This document shows, piece after piece, positions 1-12,184 of a stretch of DNA of 64,000 nt. The notes below the pieces were generated by a model, which was not told the origin of the DNA, did no database searches, and saw only the letters and a program-made list of their open reading frames with translations. How positions within the stretch are numbered: the first letter of the stretch is position 1; each line of letters begins with the position of its first letter. The DNA is from Oikopleura dioica (Eukaryota > Chordata > Appendicularia > Copelata > Oikopleuridae), in NCBI GenBank assembly GCA_907165135.1, contig OU015566.1:4032501-4096500 (forward strand). The letters are read 5' to 3'. Position numbers and translations under genes: made by a program.

Positions 1-205
1 AATCGAATTCTTTAAATTCTTATAAATTATGGGAACCGATGAAAATTTCGACAAATTTTGCGTGGAAATTTTCAACCAATAAGAAGCCTTCTAGACCTGG
101 CTTACTAGCTAATCAGCAGCCGAGTAGCCGCCCACGCAAAATTTGTCGAAATTTTTTGTCGGTTCTTTCGACTATCTTTTGGTCCACCCTAGCTGAGATC
201 CCAAA

Positions 206-488
206 GGGGTGGTGTCTGGAGTCGACAAAAAAATCCCGACAAAAAATTTTGTCGAAATACCATAAAAAATTTCCAAATCGGGCTTCGGCTGTCGACCAGA
301 AAATTTCGACAATTTTTTTCCGCGAAACAAAAATGAAACACAAACTGATCCCTCTTTAACCCAGTCAATCAAAAATGAAAGGGATCACAAAATGAAAATT
401 TTGCGATTTTTCCTGTCGAAATTCCATAAAAATTTTCAAATCGGGCTTGCGCTGTCGAAATTTTTTGTCGATTCCAGACACCACCCCA
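206..488. repeat. Inverted-repeat (MITE-like) element
   Basis: The ends form a terminal inverted repeat of about 28 bp: GGGGTGGTGTCTGGA near 207-220 is matched in reverse at 470-487, each followed inward by a GTCGAC or GTCGAT box and a run of A or T. The interior holds two direct copies of a block containing CCAAATCGGGCTT-like sequence (about 252-290 and 415-450) and many GTCGAAA motifs. No protein-coding capacity was recognised, so this is probably a non-autonomous DNA element. No clear target duplication was found. Confidence 0.6.
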
Positions 489-963
489 TCCCAAAGTCTT
501 CAAACCCTAACCCTATGTTTTTCCTTTCAGATTGGAATTCAACCACCAAAACCAGCAAGCACAGACTGGAAAAAGCGCCCAAGCCTTTCTTCTTAATCCT
601 ATCTAAAACCGGTTTCTATTGTATAGCACAAAATAAATGCACTTTTATACGAATCGCTCTTTTTCTCCTTTTTTCATCAATTATTCACCCAAAAAGAGAG
701 AAAAAAAGAGGTGACTTACAATTTTTTTATGGTTCGCTAAGTATCGTTTCATTTGTCGAAAAACATTGACTTTGACCTTCGCTCATTTAATATCTGATAA
801 GTACGCCCTTAAGAGAGAAGACGACGAGGTGTAAGATTTCAAATTGCAAGTCAAATTGATTGCCTTTAGTACTGTAGCAGAATTTTTATTACAGCGAGCG
901 AGACTTGTTAAGCTTGATATTTACCGAGAGCAAATACAAGAAGAGCTGAATAAAAAATTTTCA

Positions 964-1329
964 ATGACGACAGCAGACTTTGGCGAAAGCGAAGTTAGAA
1001 AAAATGAAACAGGTGGCCAACTAGAGCAGAGAAGCATGGCAGAGCAGATAATTGGAGCGATTTTGGGCAAGGGTTTATTGCCAAAGGTAAGGATTTATGC
1101 TGACATTTTATGGATCAGGGTTTTCATTGGCCGGAAGGCCGAATACAGCAATCTTATTGGTAATCCGAAAATTCACTGCCATTTCTTGGTTTAGTCCCAT
1201 TTTATCGCCAATAAGAAATTTTAAAGGCAGAAAAAATTCAGAAAAATAATTAAGGTCGCGATTGCCCTAACAATTGTCCTGGTCACTTATGCATTTTCCC
1301 GTTTCCGGCCGAAAAAGAAAGCCAAATAA
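964..1329 (+). CDS. Small predicted C-terminally anchored membrane protein
   Basis: Two exons, 964-1086 and 1231-1329, join in frame through a GT-AG intron (1087-1230) to give a 73-residue protein. The N-terminal 40 residues are polar. The second exon carries a hydrophobic stretch (VAIALTIVLVTYAF), then a basic tail (RPKKKAK) and the stop, as in tail-anchored or single-pass proteins. A pyrimidine-rich AG just upstream (about 890) could be a cis- or trans-splice acceptor for the 5' end. The 3' end overlaps the start of the downstream actin-related ORF in another frame, suggesting one bicistronic unit. No family was recognised. Confidence 0.5.
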
Positions 1330-2884
1330 AATCCGTCCAGACTTTATCTTGCCCGATAAAAATGAAGAACAACAAATATCACAATCAAACAAAGACAAAT
1401 CTTTACCGGCTGAAATCAAGGAAGAAAATGTTCAAAAGAAGAAAAATTTTAAGGAAGAGAAAAAGAGGGAGAAAAAGAAAATAAGGGGTGCTGGAAAACT
1501 TGAAGAATTATTGAACGAAGAATCAGAGGACTTTTTCGATTCGGAAAAGGAAGAAATCGAGGAAAACGACTTCAAATTCAAGACAACGAAAATCGAGAGA
1601 AAGAATCAATTTCAAGAAGCCAAGTCATCACCTGAAAAGATTCCCTTAGTAATCGACATCGGAAGCACTTTTACGAGATTCGGCTACGCAGATGCGGAGC
1701 AACACGCGATTGAGATTCATCGCTCCGTCGTGGGAAGCATGCGACAGCAAATATCAACAAAAGATGAGAAATTTTATGGTAACACCGCGGCGCAAAAGTC
1801 TAGCTTACTCAATCTCTCAACTTTTATCAATCATGATATCGTCGATTGGTCTTCCTTGATTTCCTCATCAAAACTTTCAACTTTGACATTTCCGCACAAC
1901 CAATCGTCCTAACCGGCCGACTCACACCATCTGATCACCAAAAAGCCCTTCAATATTTCATGGAATACGAACATGTCACTGAATTTCTCTATCAACCACA
2001 AGCGGTTATGGCCACTTATGGCAATGGACTTACTGGAGGCCTGTCGGTCGTGGCGGGAGCGAGGGGTGTCGAAATTGTTCCAATTTACGATGGGGAAGAA
2101 ATTGAACGATCAAAGTTCTTTTCGCCTTTTGGAGGAGAAATTATGCAGGAACGAATGAGGGTTTTTCTCAGAGATGAGCGAGATCGACCATTGAATGTAA
2201 GGACAACCCGATTTCTCGTTGATAAAATGATTTTCTAGAGCTTTTCTGAAAAGGAATTTCTTCGTCTTGCAATGCAAAACAACGCCGTCTTCAATGGTGT
2301 TCCAAAAGTCGACGAAGTTGTTCTTCCAGATGGTGGGCGAATCAATCTTTCTGACGGACTAAGAGTCTGTTCTCGCGCCATCATCCCCGAATATCTTCCA
2401 ATTTCCAAATCGCTTCAAAGGTTTTTCCCAATGTTGTGATTTTTCTTTATGATTTTTAGCTGCGATAAGGATCTGCTGGAAAGTGGAGTTTTCTCGCAAT
2501 GCGTCTTTAGTGGAGGCTTATCGAATATGACCAATTTCAATCAAGGTATTCTTCAATACACAAAAGCAGCACGATCTAAAAAACCGCTAGAATGTATTTC
2601 GTCCATCAAAGACGCATTCATCGACATTCGCCAAAACCGAAAAATATGGTCAACTAGAGCAACTCATCGAAATATGCGAATTTCCTCCTTCACTCAACCA
2701 GGTTTTTAATCAAGCAGCCAAAGCCCTAGATATGTTTAGATCCGGAATTATCTCCTTGGAAAGGAGCGTCCATAATAGCAGAAACAGAGAGTATCAGGAA
2801 ACCGCGAAGTATAACAGACTCACTTTACAAAGATTATGGTGTGAATATTCTCAAACGATTCTGAAAACAAAATGTCTGTATTAG
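1289..2884 (+). CDS. Divergent actin-related protein
   Basis: The protein opens with a lysine/glutamate-rich region of about 115 residues. The actin fold then starts with the phosphate-loop-like VIDIGSTFTRFGYADA (about 1650-1700). Further actin landmarks are the segment ending AQPIVLTGRLTPSDH, the second phosphate loop region with PIYDG, and GGLSNMTNFNQ, in place of the GGxxxxPGF of actin. Short introns are placed at 2198-2239 and 2420-2459 (40-42 bp). One frame change near 1855 needs one extra T in a short run, and the 3' exons after 2560 are not resolved. The basic, acidic N-terminal extension recalls nuclear ARPs such as ARP5 or ARP8, but the subfamily is not assigned. The start at 1289 is the first ATG; a downstream start is possible because of the overlap with the upstream gene. 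Confidence 0.6.
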
Positions 2885-2936
2885 TTCATTCTACTCAACT
2901 GCCAAATAATAAAACGATTCTAGCTTCATAATTTAT

Positions 2937-3676
2937 TCAATGAATATTTCCACAAAGAATATTTCGAATGTAAACATTCATTCCTGGCGAATCACAACCC
3001 TTTGGCTGAGTCTTTTTCGCCCCCATTTCCACTTCAAACTCGTTTCGCCCAAAAGTTGGTTCGACCATTTTGCTTACAATTTGAGCTGATCGCTGCGTGA
3101 TGACTTTTTTCATCTCCTCCGCGAGATCGCTAGAAATGATTCCAGCAGAAGAGATGATGTCCCAGTCTGGTTTGCATTTTCGCTCGCACTCGTCTTCTCG
3201 TTGGAAGTTGTTGTTGGTTCCAGCGCAGCCGCCAAATCTGAAATTGATGAATATTATTGACGGTATTTATCGATGGGGAGGTCCTTAAATGATGGTCAAA
3301 CTTTAAGTGGCTATAAAGTTAACTTTGCCACTAAGGGTATCACTGTCTTATCTCAAGTTGTCTTGTACATGAACATCCGAATTTACGAATCGTCACGTGA
3401 CTGTCTTTATCGCTCTTACCGAAATTGCTTGCACATTCTAGAGTTAGCATCAAACGCCCATCTCTGATGATTCGCGGCGCAGGGGCCCCTGACAATATCT
3501 TCCAAACAGCCGAATTCGATGAATTTTCCAAAATATCGACATCCAGCTTTTTCGAGATCTCCAGCTGAAAACTGATCTTTGCATTCTTCTAAGTCGAAAT
3601 CTCGGGCAATTTCTCTCAATTTTGCTCTCGCGTCAAAAGCAAAAATCGAGCTGAAAAAGAAGCTAGAAATCTTCAT
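2937..3676 (-). CDS. Secreted single-Kunitz-domain protein
   Basis: Two exons (3676-3420 and 3237-2937, intron 182 bp) give 185 residues. The N-terminus is a signal peptide (MKISSFFFSSIFAF). The Kunitz/BPTI domain crosses the intron and has all six cysteines in order: CLED, RGPC, SRMC, GGC, EDEC and RKC. The residue after the second cysteine, the usual P1 position, is Ala, so trypsin inhibition is unlikely and an elastase-like target or a non-inhibitory role is possible. A 100-residue C-terminal extension contains two further cysteines. It lies in a region rich in secreted proteins and serine proteases. Confidence 0.8.
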
Positions 3677-3679
3677 CCT

Positions 3680-6240
3680 TTTTTTGTCTCGGATTTTATG
3701 ACTCAGAATGTCGGAGAGGAAGAAGACGGAGAGGGAAAAAAGAAGCGCTGGAATAATTCCGCCTCTGGCGGGAAAATGATCAGAAGAATGGATTTATCAG
3801 CAGGAAATATTTTTATTTTGAAAAGAAGCAGATTTTAGAAATGAAGCGAATTGGAGGAGATTTTGTAAATAAAAAGAAAATAGCGAGGTTTTTCGAAGAC
3901 CGGATTTTTTTTTTTTGCGAAAAGAGTAAATCCCCTTTTAGAAAACGGTTTTTCGATAAAAAAAATCATCTTCTTTTTTCTCGATTTTTTTTTCGAAATT
4001 CAGTTCTGTCGTGGATTAGCCCGTGTGAGTATTAATTGGATCCCTTCCGGAACTCGTTTTTTTAATCGGCGGTGATTTCGTTTTGGCTCGGCGGGTGATC
4101 TCATTAATCAGAAGCGAGTTTTCGCTTTTGCGTTTTTTTTTCCGGCAGAGCAAAACACTGCTTGTTCGAAAATTTCTCGAGTGCCCGGCGAGAGTGGGCC
4201 CGAAACGTGCCCCCACTTGTTTTCAAATATCTTACAATCAGCTCAGCTTCTTATTAGGCAACGGAAAAGCCTTTCATCCCTTTATCGCTTATTGATACTG
4301 TTGGGGAAAGGAGCATTATCCTCCGCCGCAGGAAATTATCGAATTTTCACTTGAACCGATGTCTGGGAGACAAAAAAAGAAGGATGATGCACTAAATGAC
4401 CGTAAAAATTGCCACGTTTTGCGGGCTGAACAACAATTTTCAAGTTGCAAGTAATTGGCAAGCTGCAAAATAAGCAGCTTACGTTCAGCATAACCAGTCC
4501 CTAATTCATTGACCACGCCGCTTTTTTTATTACAGTCACTCTCAAGAGGATACCCTTAATTTTTATCAAAATAAGTTGAGTTTTTGAAAAATCAAATTAA
4601 AATTCTAAATTTTATAAATCAAAAATTACTTTTATTTTTGATTCAAAATTTTTAAAAAGTAAATATAAAAAATTAAAATCAAAATTAGAATTTTTTTAAA
4701 ATTTAAAATATATTTTTTAAAATTTACATTAAAATTCAGAGAAAATTAAGATTGATATTTTTTGTGGGTGATTTTCTTTACAGTCGCTCTAATACAGTAT
4801 CAGAGCAAAAAAATAGCTGTGGTAAAATGTGTAAATTCTGGCGAGTCGGGGAGAAAGGCGGTGGCCAGGTTGCGCACGTGTTTTTAGCAAACAGTTTACA
4901 CCGCCCAAAATTCCAGTGGCTCGAGTTGCTTTCCACTCTTTTTATGAGTGCTCAAACATGGTTGCCCGCTGTTTTGTGCTAAATAGAGTAGGTTCCATGG
5001 CAGTTCCGAAGTTATTATTAGCTTTGAGAGGCTTTTTTTGGACTAGTCAATTTTAGAAAGATTTTCTTGAAAAATGAGTTTTCACGAAAAAAATTATGAG
5101 AAAAAAAAAAATTCCGAAAAAAATTTTTTTCTAAAAGCGAAAGTTTGGCGATTTGTTAATTTCTTCTATTGTGGTTTTCTAAGAGTCCACATAATGTGGT
5201 ACTAATTCGGCCAAGAAGCGGTCTCAACGATTTTTTAGGACTCAGCTCTTGTATAAAGCTAGCCGATAAGACCAGATACTCTTCCCACAAACATTTTGCT
5301 GCCATTATCTTATCAACGCTTGTATTCTAGATATTGCTTGTTCGAAACTCTTTCGAATAACGATCTTTCCTAAGTTCCAATTTTAGTTGAGCGGTGAGCG
5401 GCCGCTCAGCTCGCTCAGCGCAACCGTCCTTTTCCAAGACCGCTCAGCCGCTTGCTCGCTCAACTTGAGAGCATTGAGCAGTGAGAGATTAAGTAAGCGA
5501 ATGAAAAAAATAGAATACGTTTTCTAAAATAAAGGGTTGAATAAGGTCAAACCTTTTTCTTTTCTCATAAATTATGATTCATAATTGTAAAATTGTTTTC
5601 GATTATCGAGAAAGTCCGAATATGAATATTTGATTATGAAAACCATAAAATAAGGATCGAGTTTCTACTTTAGATTTTTTATTTTTCTGGATTTCTGATT
5701 ACTTAATTTTACTAATTTCGTCGTATGAACAGAAAATTCCTTGATAAATATACCTATTTTTTCGATGAATCATTCTAAAGATAACTCTTTATAATAAGTT
5801 GTTGACTTGCAGACATCATCGTTCTAAGTGCCTGTACTTGAAAAATCTCAATATCAAACACGTGTGGAGTCAAATCTTTATACAGTCTTTATTTACAGAA
5901 ATGATAAAAAAGAAATTCAACAGAATTCTAAACTTGGTCGTTTTCCGTCGGTATCGATGAATTCTTCGTTTCATTCGAGAGTCCGGAATTGCCCAAAACT
6001 CCTGGATTCGATTTCCTGAGCTTTGGCGCATGTTTTTCGCAGTATTTTTTGAAGTCGCGTTCCTTTTCAAAAGAGTGTTTAATCGCTTTTTGAGCAAATA
6101 TAGTGTTTTATAGCGCGACGGTTATTTTCGTGTTTTGTGGTTAAGGCGATCAGCGGGAAAAATATTTATGGGAGCGGAGCACGATAATTTGGAAAGAACG
6201 TTTTTCGGGTTTGTTTTTTGAACGGAAAATATCAGTTTTT
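3680..6240. other. Intergenic stretch, no supported gene
   Basis: About 2.5 kb without a convincing coding region. It contains a very AT-rich block (4560-4750), TTAA-linked ACCCTTAA motifs (for example 4549) and a short GCTCAG-rich segment at 5395-5465, like the longer one at 23 kb. Open frames here are short, low in complexity and lack splice-compatible neighbours. Confidence 0.5.
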
Positions 6241-6243
6241 CTG

Positions 6244-6469
6244 AGCTCGGCAACCTGTTTAAAAAACCTGAGTCAGGGTTCAAGTCCATCTCAAAAGCCG
6301 CGCAGCGGCTTTCCTAAAAAAGAAGCCGCGGAGCGGCTTCGAAAAATTATCATTTGAAAAATTTGGCGAAGCCGCTTCGCGGCTTCGTCTGTAAAAGAAG
6401 CCGCTTTGCGGCTCCTGAGATGGACTCTTCAGAACCTGACTCAGGTTTTGGACACAGGTTCTCGAGCCA
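6244..6469. mobile_element. MULE-like palindromic MITE with GC hairpin array
   Basis: The termini are CTCGGCAACCTG...AACCTGAGTCAGG and its reverse complement, the ends shared by the family described in the findings. The interior carries four successive short hairpins of the form AAGCCGC-NNN-GCGGCTT. No coding capacity. Clear target duplications were not seen for this copy. Confidence 0.75.
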
Positions 6470-6717
6470 TAAAACCAATATTCCATGCTTCAAAAAAGCT
6501 TGAAAAATTGAAAGAGATGAAAATGTGTTTCAAAAACGCCATGAAAACGAATGTTTTGAAATTTATACTTTTCGCATTTTTCGCGGTTTCTAAAAAAGGT
6601 GAAAGGTATATTTTTTGTTTTAGTTTGTTTGGCGCAGCTTTGTTTATCGCCTTTTTCGAGGGATAACCATTCGTGAAACGCTTTTTTCGTGTTTTTTTAA
6701 ATGTGGACTTCTGAAGA

Positions 6718-8033
6718 TCAACACTTTTCCTGTTTGTGAAATAAGAAGACTTCTATTCCGTGCCAAGTTGCGACCAAGGCGAGAATTAAAAATACAGCGG
6801 CGGCAGCTGTCGAAATTGGAATTAAGAGTTCGCCATTTGTTTGGAGAAGCTCGCGAAAGGCGACGTAGCAGCCTAAGTGTTGGTCTCCTTATTTTAATTC
6901 AATGGTAATTTTTGGGGGAAAAAGCTTCCTTTTCGAATAGACCTATTCCTGAGTCATAAACCCTTAAAAATTCCATCTCAGAAGTCTTGTTCTCCGCAAT
7001 GGTCGGCAATTCAGAATGACAAAAGAGCTCGCTTGGGTTTTCTAAAAATTCTTCTGGCGGCGACAATTGAACGCAACAGGAACTGGGCAAATCGTAACGA
7101 GATGCCAAAGATGTACCGTTAGAGGTTGCTTTTTCTTCTTGATAGTGGGAGGACCAGTCGGAGAAGGATTCGACTCCGCAGCAGCCGAGAATGTCTTTTT
7201 TGGGATGAAATTCTAGAGAAGTTCTAGAGAAAACAATCATAAGTATATAAACAAATATGAAACTTAAGGGGGTAGATATCAAGAATAAGATTTCTTCGCA
7301 GATTTTTTTTTAATTTTTATCATATTTACCCCCTTATTTTTGTCCTCAAAATTTACTTCAGGAAATAGATAAAGGTCTAAACTTTTAGTTTCTGGATAAA
7401 AATAAGGGTGTCACTATGAAAAATTTCGGAGGAAATGCTGCAGCAAAATGTCGATTCTTGATTTCTACCACCTTAAAAAACCATAACTATGTGGTTACTC
7501 TGATAGGTTTATTTTTTTTTTTGAAAATTCAAATTGATACAAGTTATTAAATAAAAATACTAATTTTAGCTTCCCAATCTTTAGATAACCCTAGAACTTT
7601 TTGATCCCTTCCTTGAAGATTCTCGAAACTCTGCCGATCCCTAAGATCACTTTTTGTTTTGGCAAACAAATGCCAAAAGATGCCTTTTGCCCTAACGAGG
7701 TCGGAATTGTTTTTAGGAATTTCCGTTACGAAAATATTTCTAAACAAAAACGACAAAACGCCACAACAGATTAGAAGAAAGCCCTGTATAAAAATCAAAA
7801 TACTGTTTTCCTGTAAACAACCGATCGCGCCGAAAATGAACGAAAATACCAACAAGCAGCCGGCAGAGGTCCAGAGAAAGGGAAGCATGAAGAAAATTCG
7901 AGAGAAGAATTCTTCCCTAGAACCAAGCAAATTAGAAACGGGTCGCTGGAGGTATTTTTAGCTTACCGGAAAAAGCGAATTTCTCCCATTCCGGTCACAA
8001 TTAGCATAATTCCTGATAGAGCTTTGGAAATTG
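6718..8033 (-). CDS. Tetraspanin
   Basis: Several exons carry tetraspanin hallmarks in order: a first transmembrane segment (about 8030-7980, ending GEIRFFR), a second and third with GCLQENSILIFIQGFLL between them, a large extracellular loop with the diagnostic CCG (DILGCCGVESFSDW) and a PSSCC pair, and a fourth transmembrane segment (AAAAVFLILALVATW) followed by a short tail ending at the stop at 6718. The protein is a four-pass organiser of membrane microdomains. The first exon and start codon are not resolved. A small inverted-repeat element (7328-7411) lies in the intron between the third membrane segment and the loop exons. Confidence 0.8.
7328..7411. repeat. Short inverted-repeat element in tetraspanin intron
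   Basis: ACCCCCTTATTTTTGTCC at the left end is matched at the right end by GGATAAAAATAAGGGTGT on the same strand, 16 of 18 positions inverted. It belongs to the AAGGGTRTC-ended family described in the findings. Confidence 0.55.
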
Positions 8034-8059
8034 GAAAAAAAATATTGAGAAAAATGTTA

Positions 8060-9900
8060 CATTTGCAATGTTGCTAGTATAAAGGAGAAAGAGCTAGATT
8101 TTTATTGAAACGTAGTTTCCCAAAAAAAATTATTTATATTTTTTAACTGAACCAATTTTCAGGGTCTGGAAATAACAAAAACAGATAAAGATTCATTTTT
8201 TCAAAATTATGAGAAGTAAGATTTTTCCCTGATTTTTATACAAAAGTAAGATCGAAAAGAAAAGATCGATTTTAATCATAAAAACGAACCAAGAAAATCA
8301 AACCAAGCGGTTCAATTAAATTGAAGAGTAGAAAATGCCTTGAAATTATTTTTTTTCTTGCGATTTTTATCATAAAATTGATCAAAATGATCGAGAACTT
8401 GTCTGTTTGCACGAAAAGTTCAATATTGAATAATTATAGTTGCCGTTTGAAAGCTCTTTCCTGACATAAACGAGCAAAACAAAATGAAAACATTGAGAAA
8501 TTCCAGCAAAACTCTTCTGTCCGTCTTCTCCCATTCTCTACTGACGATTTTTGTCAAACTTTCTCTTCTCATTTCTCTTTTTTCTTCCCCATTTTTCTTC
8601 TCTCCCAAAAAGGGAAAAGGCGGAATTCTTGTGTTTTTCGAAATCTTGGCAAAAGTCGCGTATTTTCGAAAAAAAGATCAATTCAGCAGTTTTTTCTTTG
8701 AAATATTTTTACAGGGGATTAGAAAAAAGTACCCATGAGCAAACAAGGAAAAACCGCTCGATCGTGAAAGCTCAGGCAACGGAAAACTGGCGCAAGAGAG
8801 CACCGCGCGGCGCCGCGTATTTCGACGCGTAAAGGGTCAACATATGTTTTTTCAAGAAATTACTGCTTGTAAACATACGTGTTTATACATTTTCCAGACA
8901 TGTAATTTTATCGGTAAGACGTCAAATTTCACGAGAAAACACTTTCTAAGATAAAGTATACCAAGATTTTGAAGGTTATCGAAGATCTAAGAATCAAGAA
9001 AAAGCATACATTGCGATGAGGTTATGTTTTGATCTCATTTATTATAAGAATAAGGACTTTTGGTTTAAAATGCTTTCTTTGCGGCGATGCGAGTAAATTT
9101 CATGACTTTCCATTTCAGAAATAATCATCATTTTTTCATTTTTAACTGTATTTATGGTCATTTTCTAGCGCCGCTTGCGATGCAGATGCTATAATCCATA
9201 TTTTTCACAGCTTGCCTAAGGTACCATTGAACGGAAATTTTTCGGGTCGTCAGCTGTAGATAGCGATCGAAAAATGGAGAATATGCTGAATACGAAATGA
9301 AAGTTTACATATTTTATGGGTCTCAAAAACTTTAACTGTCAGAAAAAAATGGTCAAATCATTGTTTATACCCTTAATGCACCGCTCATTGAGCATTTGAA
9401 ACATGCTCAAGGAGCAATTTTCTCAACAAACCGGATGAATTATGTGTTCAAATACTTAGAAAACGTGGCTACACCCTTAAGTGACTACTTCCGACGCAAC
9501 ACAATCATCAACTTTCAGCATTAAATGTTGAGTAAAATAATCAAGATCATCATCTTAATCATCTCTTCGTCAATTCAAGTGGGAAACAATAACTTGACAT
9601 AAGATAATTCACTGACATTGGTAGTCGTGAAAACGTGTCAAGTTTATTCACCAGCATCAAAAATTACTTTGTCTATCCGCCAATCGAATTATTCGAATTT
9701 CGAGATGGTTTCTAGCTTTTTTTTCATTCGATCATCACATTTTATTTATAGTCAATATCGAGAAACATCGTGTTAATTAGAATGATTGCATAAATATCGT
9801 CTATTTTCAGAACTTGATTATCAAATTTATGTAACCGTCAATTTAAAATAGGTTCCGATAGATTTATTTTGTTCAAGAAAAAAAATCCTATTGATTTGAT
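8060..9900. other. Intergenic stretch, no supported gene
   Basis: Reading frames at 8420-8832 overlap on both strands, are rich in Ser, Phe and Lys, and show no family signature or splice pattern. The remainder is AT-rich and carries isolated ACCCTTAA motifs (9364, 9470). Nothing else was seen. Confidence 0.4.
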
Positions 9901-9904
9901 CTCC

Positions 9905-10320
9905 CCATTTAACGGAATTAGGGGTCTTTGCTTAAGGGGGTCGCCAACGATTTTGCGAAAGTTGGAATTCTAGATATTGCGAATTTCGAAAAATCGTTGG
10001 GGACTCCCTTAAGACAAAGAAAATCCGTTAAAATTGAGATCCCTTTTAACGGAAAAAAGGTTCTGGCTTAAGGGGGTCCTCAACGATTTTGCGAAAGTTG
10101 GAATTTTAGAAATAGCCAATTTCGGAAAAATCCTTGGGCACCCCAATTTTTCAATTTTTCGGCACTTTTGATTGGCGGAGAGAAAAAAAAGTAGGGACCT
10201 TTTTTCTTTGTCTTTTATTGGGCTATCAGAATCTAAAAAGAAAATTCGGAAATTCCGACTTTCGCCAAACCGACTACAACCCCCTTAAGAAAAAGAAATT
10301 GAGGCCCCTTTTTAAACAAA
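9905..10320. repeat. TTAA-bounded inverted-repeat elements, tandem copies
   Basis: An 81-bp unit at 9932-10012 has TTAA at both ends and inverted GGGGGTC/CCAACGATTTT termini. A longer inverted repeat (AACGGA...CTTTGCTTAAG) surrounds it out to about 10036. A second, partly degenerate copy follows at 10050-10300. Non-coding. Confidence 0.6.
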
Positions 10321-10430
10321 AATAATCAAAATTAAAAATTTCAGCAAAAAATTTTTATTGAAGTAAATTTGATCATCAGAATTTCCGAATCATAAGTTTG
10401 ACAGAAAAATTGTAAAAAAAGAACAGTAAG

Positions 10431-10992
10431 CTAACAGTAAGTGTTCCTCTTCGCAGCAACAGTTTCATCATCAACATTATTGAAAAAAGAGTCGCAAGCG
10501 TCGAGAAGCCGGTAGGAAATCTGGAATCCTCTGTATTCGAAAAGCGCGTCTGTTCTGAAAACCGCGTCGAGATCTTCTCCAATGTAAATTGATGGCTTAG
10601 CCTCCTGAGCAGCAAAAGTCGTGAAATATTGATTCTCAGTCGTAGTTGTTGCTGGAGCAGTTGTTGTTGCGCCGTTGTTGACGATGTTGGTTTCTTGTTT
10701 GTTGCAGTGTTTTTCGCCGTTGATTTTCAGGTAATCAAAAGCGCACTAGAATTTGATTGAATCTCTTCTAGCGATATGTTCGACTTACATCAGCGTCCAT
10801 TTCAATGTCAAAGTCGACAAAATCCAGGACCAAAATCTCCCTCGGCGCGACCGATTTTGCATACGATTTCGTGACGCCCTTTGAGTAGCCATTTGGGTAG
10901 CCGGGGGAAGACCAAGTTCCAGAGTTTCCTTCGAGCACTTGGACGGTGGAGGAGGCAGAGGCGGCAGCGGCAAAGATAATTGAAGCTTTCAT
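10431..10992 (-). CDS. Small secreted CUB-domain protein 1
   Basis: Exon 1 (10992-10789) and exon 2 (10745-10431) are joined by a 43-bp GT-AG intron. The protein begins with an Ala-rich signal peptide (MKASIIFAAAASASS). It is essentially one CUB domain: a GTWSSPGYPNGY motif, then LDFVDFDIE, a cysteine pair around CAFDYLKINGEKHC, a Thr-rich insert, and FEYRGFQISYRL near the end. CUB domains mediate extracellular protein binding. The next gene upstream on the same strand is a paralogue with the same exon structure, so this is a tandem duplication. Confidence 0.75.
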
Positions 10993-11109
10993 GTCCTGAA
11001 AAAAATGTTGCGCGACAGGAATTCGAGGAGGGATGAATTAAAAAGTGAAAAATTCCAGAAATTTCAAAAAAATTTGAAAAAAAAAACTGAAAAAAAATGA
11101 AAAAAAAAC

Positions 11110-11180
11110 TGTCAAAAAAACCTGAGTCAGGATTTGGAAAACCTTCATAAAATCCTGGCTCAGGTTTTCAGCCCTGTTTT
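11110..11180. repeat. Fragment of palindromic MITE family
   Basis: AAAACCTGAGTCAGG at about 11121 is followed about 35 bp later by its inverted partner TGGCTCAGGTTTTC. It is a shortened copy of the CCTGAGTCAGG family, located between the two CUB genes. Confidence 0.5.
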
Positions 11181-11503
11181 GTATTCCCTTACCTTTATCT
11201 TCGGCTAAGTTTTCTCTCTCTTTTGATGCTTTTTGCCATCTTTTTCTGCGTTTTAAAGCGGTAGAGATTGCCTCAAGGCCATGAAGTAAGACTGAAACTG
11301 CTTAGCAAGAATATGCAAAATGACGTCTTAGCTAAATTTTTCCGTGGAACGTGGAGAAGGACTCCAGCATTGTCAAAATAAAGGATCAGAATGGACGCTT
11401 TGTTTTTGCGCTCTTGAGAGAGATAATTGATTTTTAGACACTTCAAATTGAGCCGTGAAAAGTTGAGCTTATTTATTAAAAATCAAGAAAAAAAAAGAAG
11501 AAA

Positions 11504-12184
11504 TTAGCAGTTTCGCTTTTGTTTCGCAACAACGTCATGATCATAAGCATTCAACGAGCAGAGATCGACGACTTCGTAGTTGATGACGAATCCCCTGCTT
11601 TTGTAAATTCCGTCGACGGAGATTTTCGCGTGCAGGTCCTCGGTGACGTAGATCGTGTCGAATTCGCTGAGATTGAGACTTGCAGCGGTGGCGGTGGTCC
11701 AGCCGACGGTGGATGTTTGCATTGTTGTGTATTCGGAACCGGAGTCGTCGGCGTATGCAGATTCAAAAGATGTGTTGCAGTATTTGTCGCCGTTGATGGA
11801 AAAGTAGTTGTAGCGGCACTAGAAAAAAAAAAATTCAATGAAAAAAAAATAAATTAATCTGTTCATTAGTCCTCATTTTTGACTGGAATCTGATTGGCCT
11901 ACCGGCAGATGATCTGATTGATCGAAAATTCGACTTTAATTTTGATCAAAAATGTCAAATATTTTGGTCAATTCTCGATTCTTCCCTATTTTTATCATGA
12001 AAAAGAGACTCAGACTTACATTGAAATCGCTCTTGATATCAAAATCCTGGATATTGATCACCAGAACTTCATCCGGACCAACAGCCTGGGAGAACTCGTA
12101 TCGGTAAGCTCGACGATCGGGAGAGGACCAAACTCCCGATGAACCGGCAGAAGCGGCGGCAGCGAAGAAAATTGAAGTTTTCAT
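11504..12184 (-). CDS. Small secreted CUB-domain protein 2
   Basis: Exon 1 (12184-12021) and exon 2 (11818-11504) are joined by a 202-bp intron. It is a paralogue of the CUB protein at 10.4-11.0 kb: signal peptide MKTSIFFAAAASAGS, GVWSSPDRRAYRYEF, INIQDFDIKSD, a CRYNYFSINGDKYC core, and a terminal YKSRGFVINYEV strand. It lacks the full SPGYPN-type turn, so the domain is divergent. The intron sits at the same place as in its neighbour, which supports tandem duplication. Confidence 0.7.
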
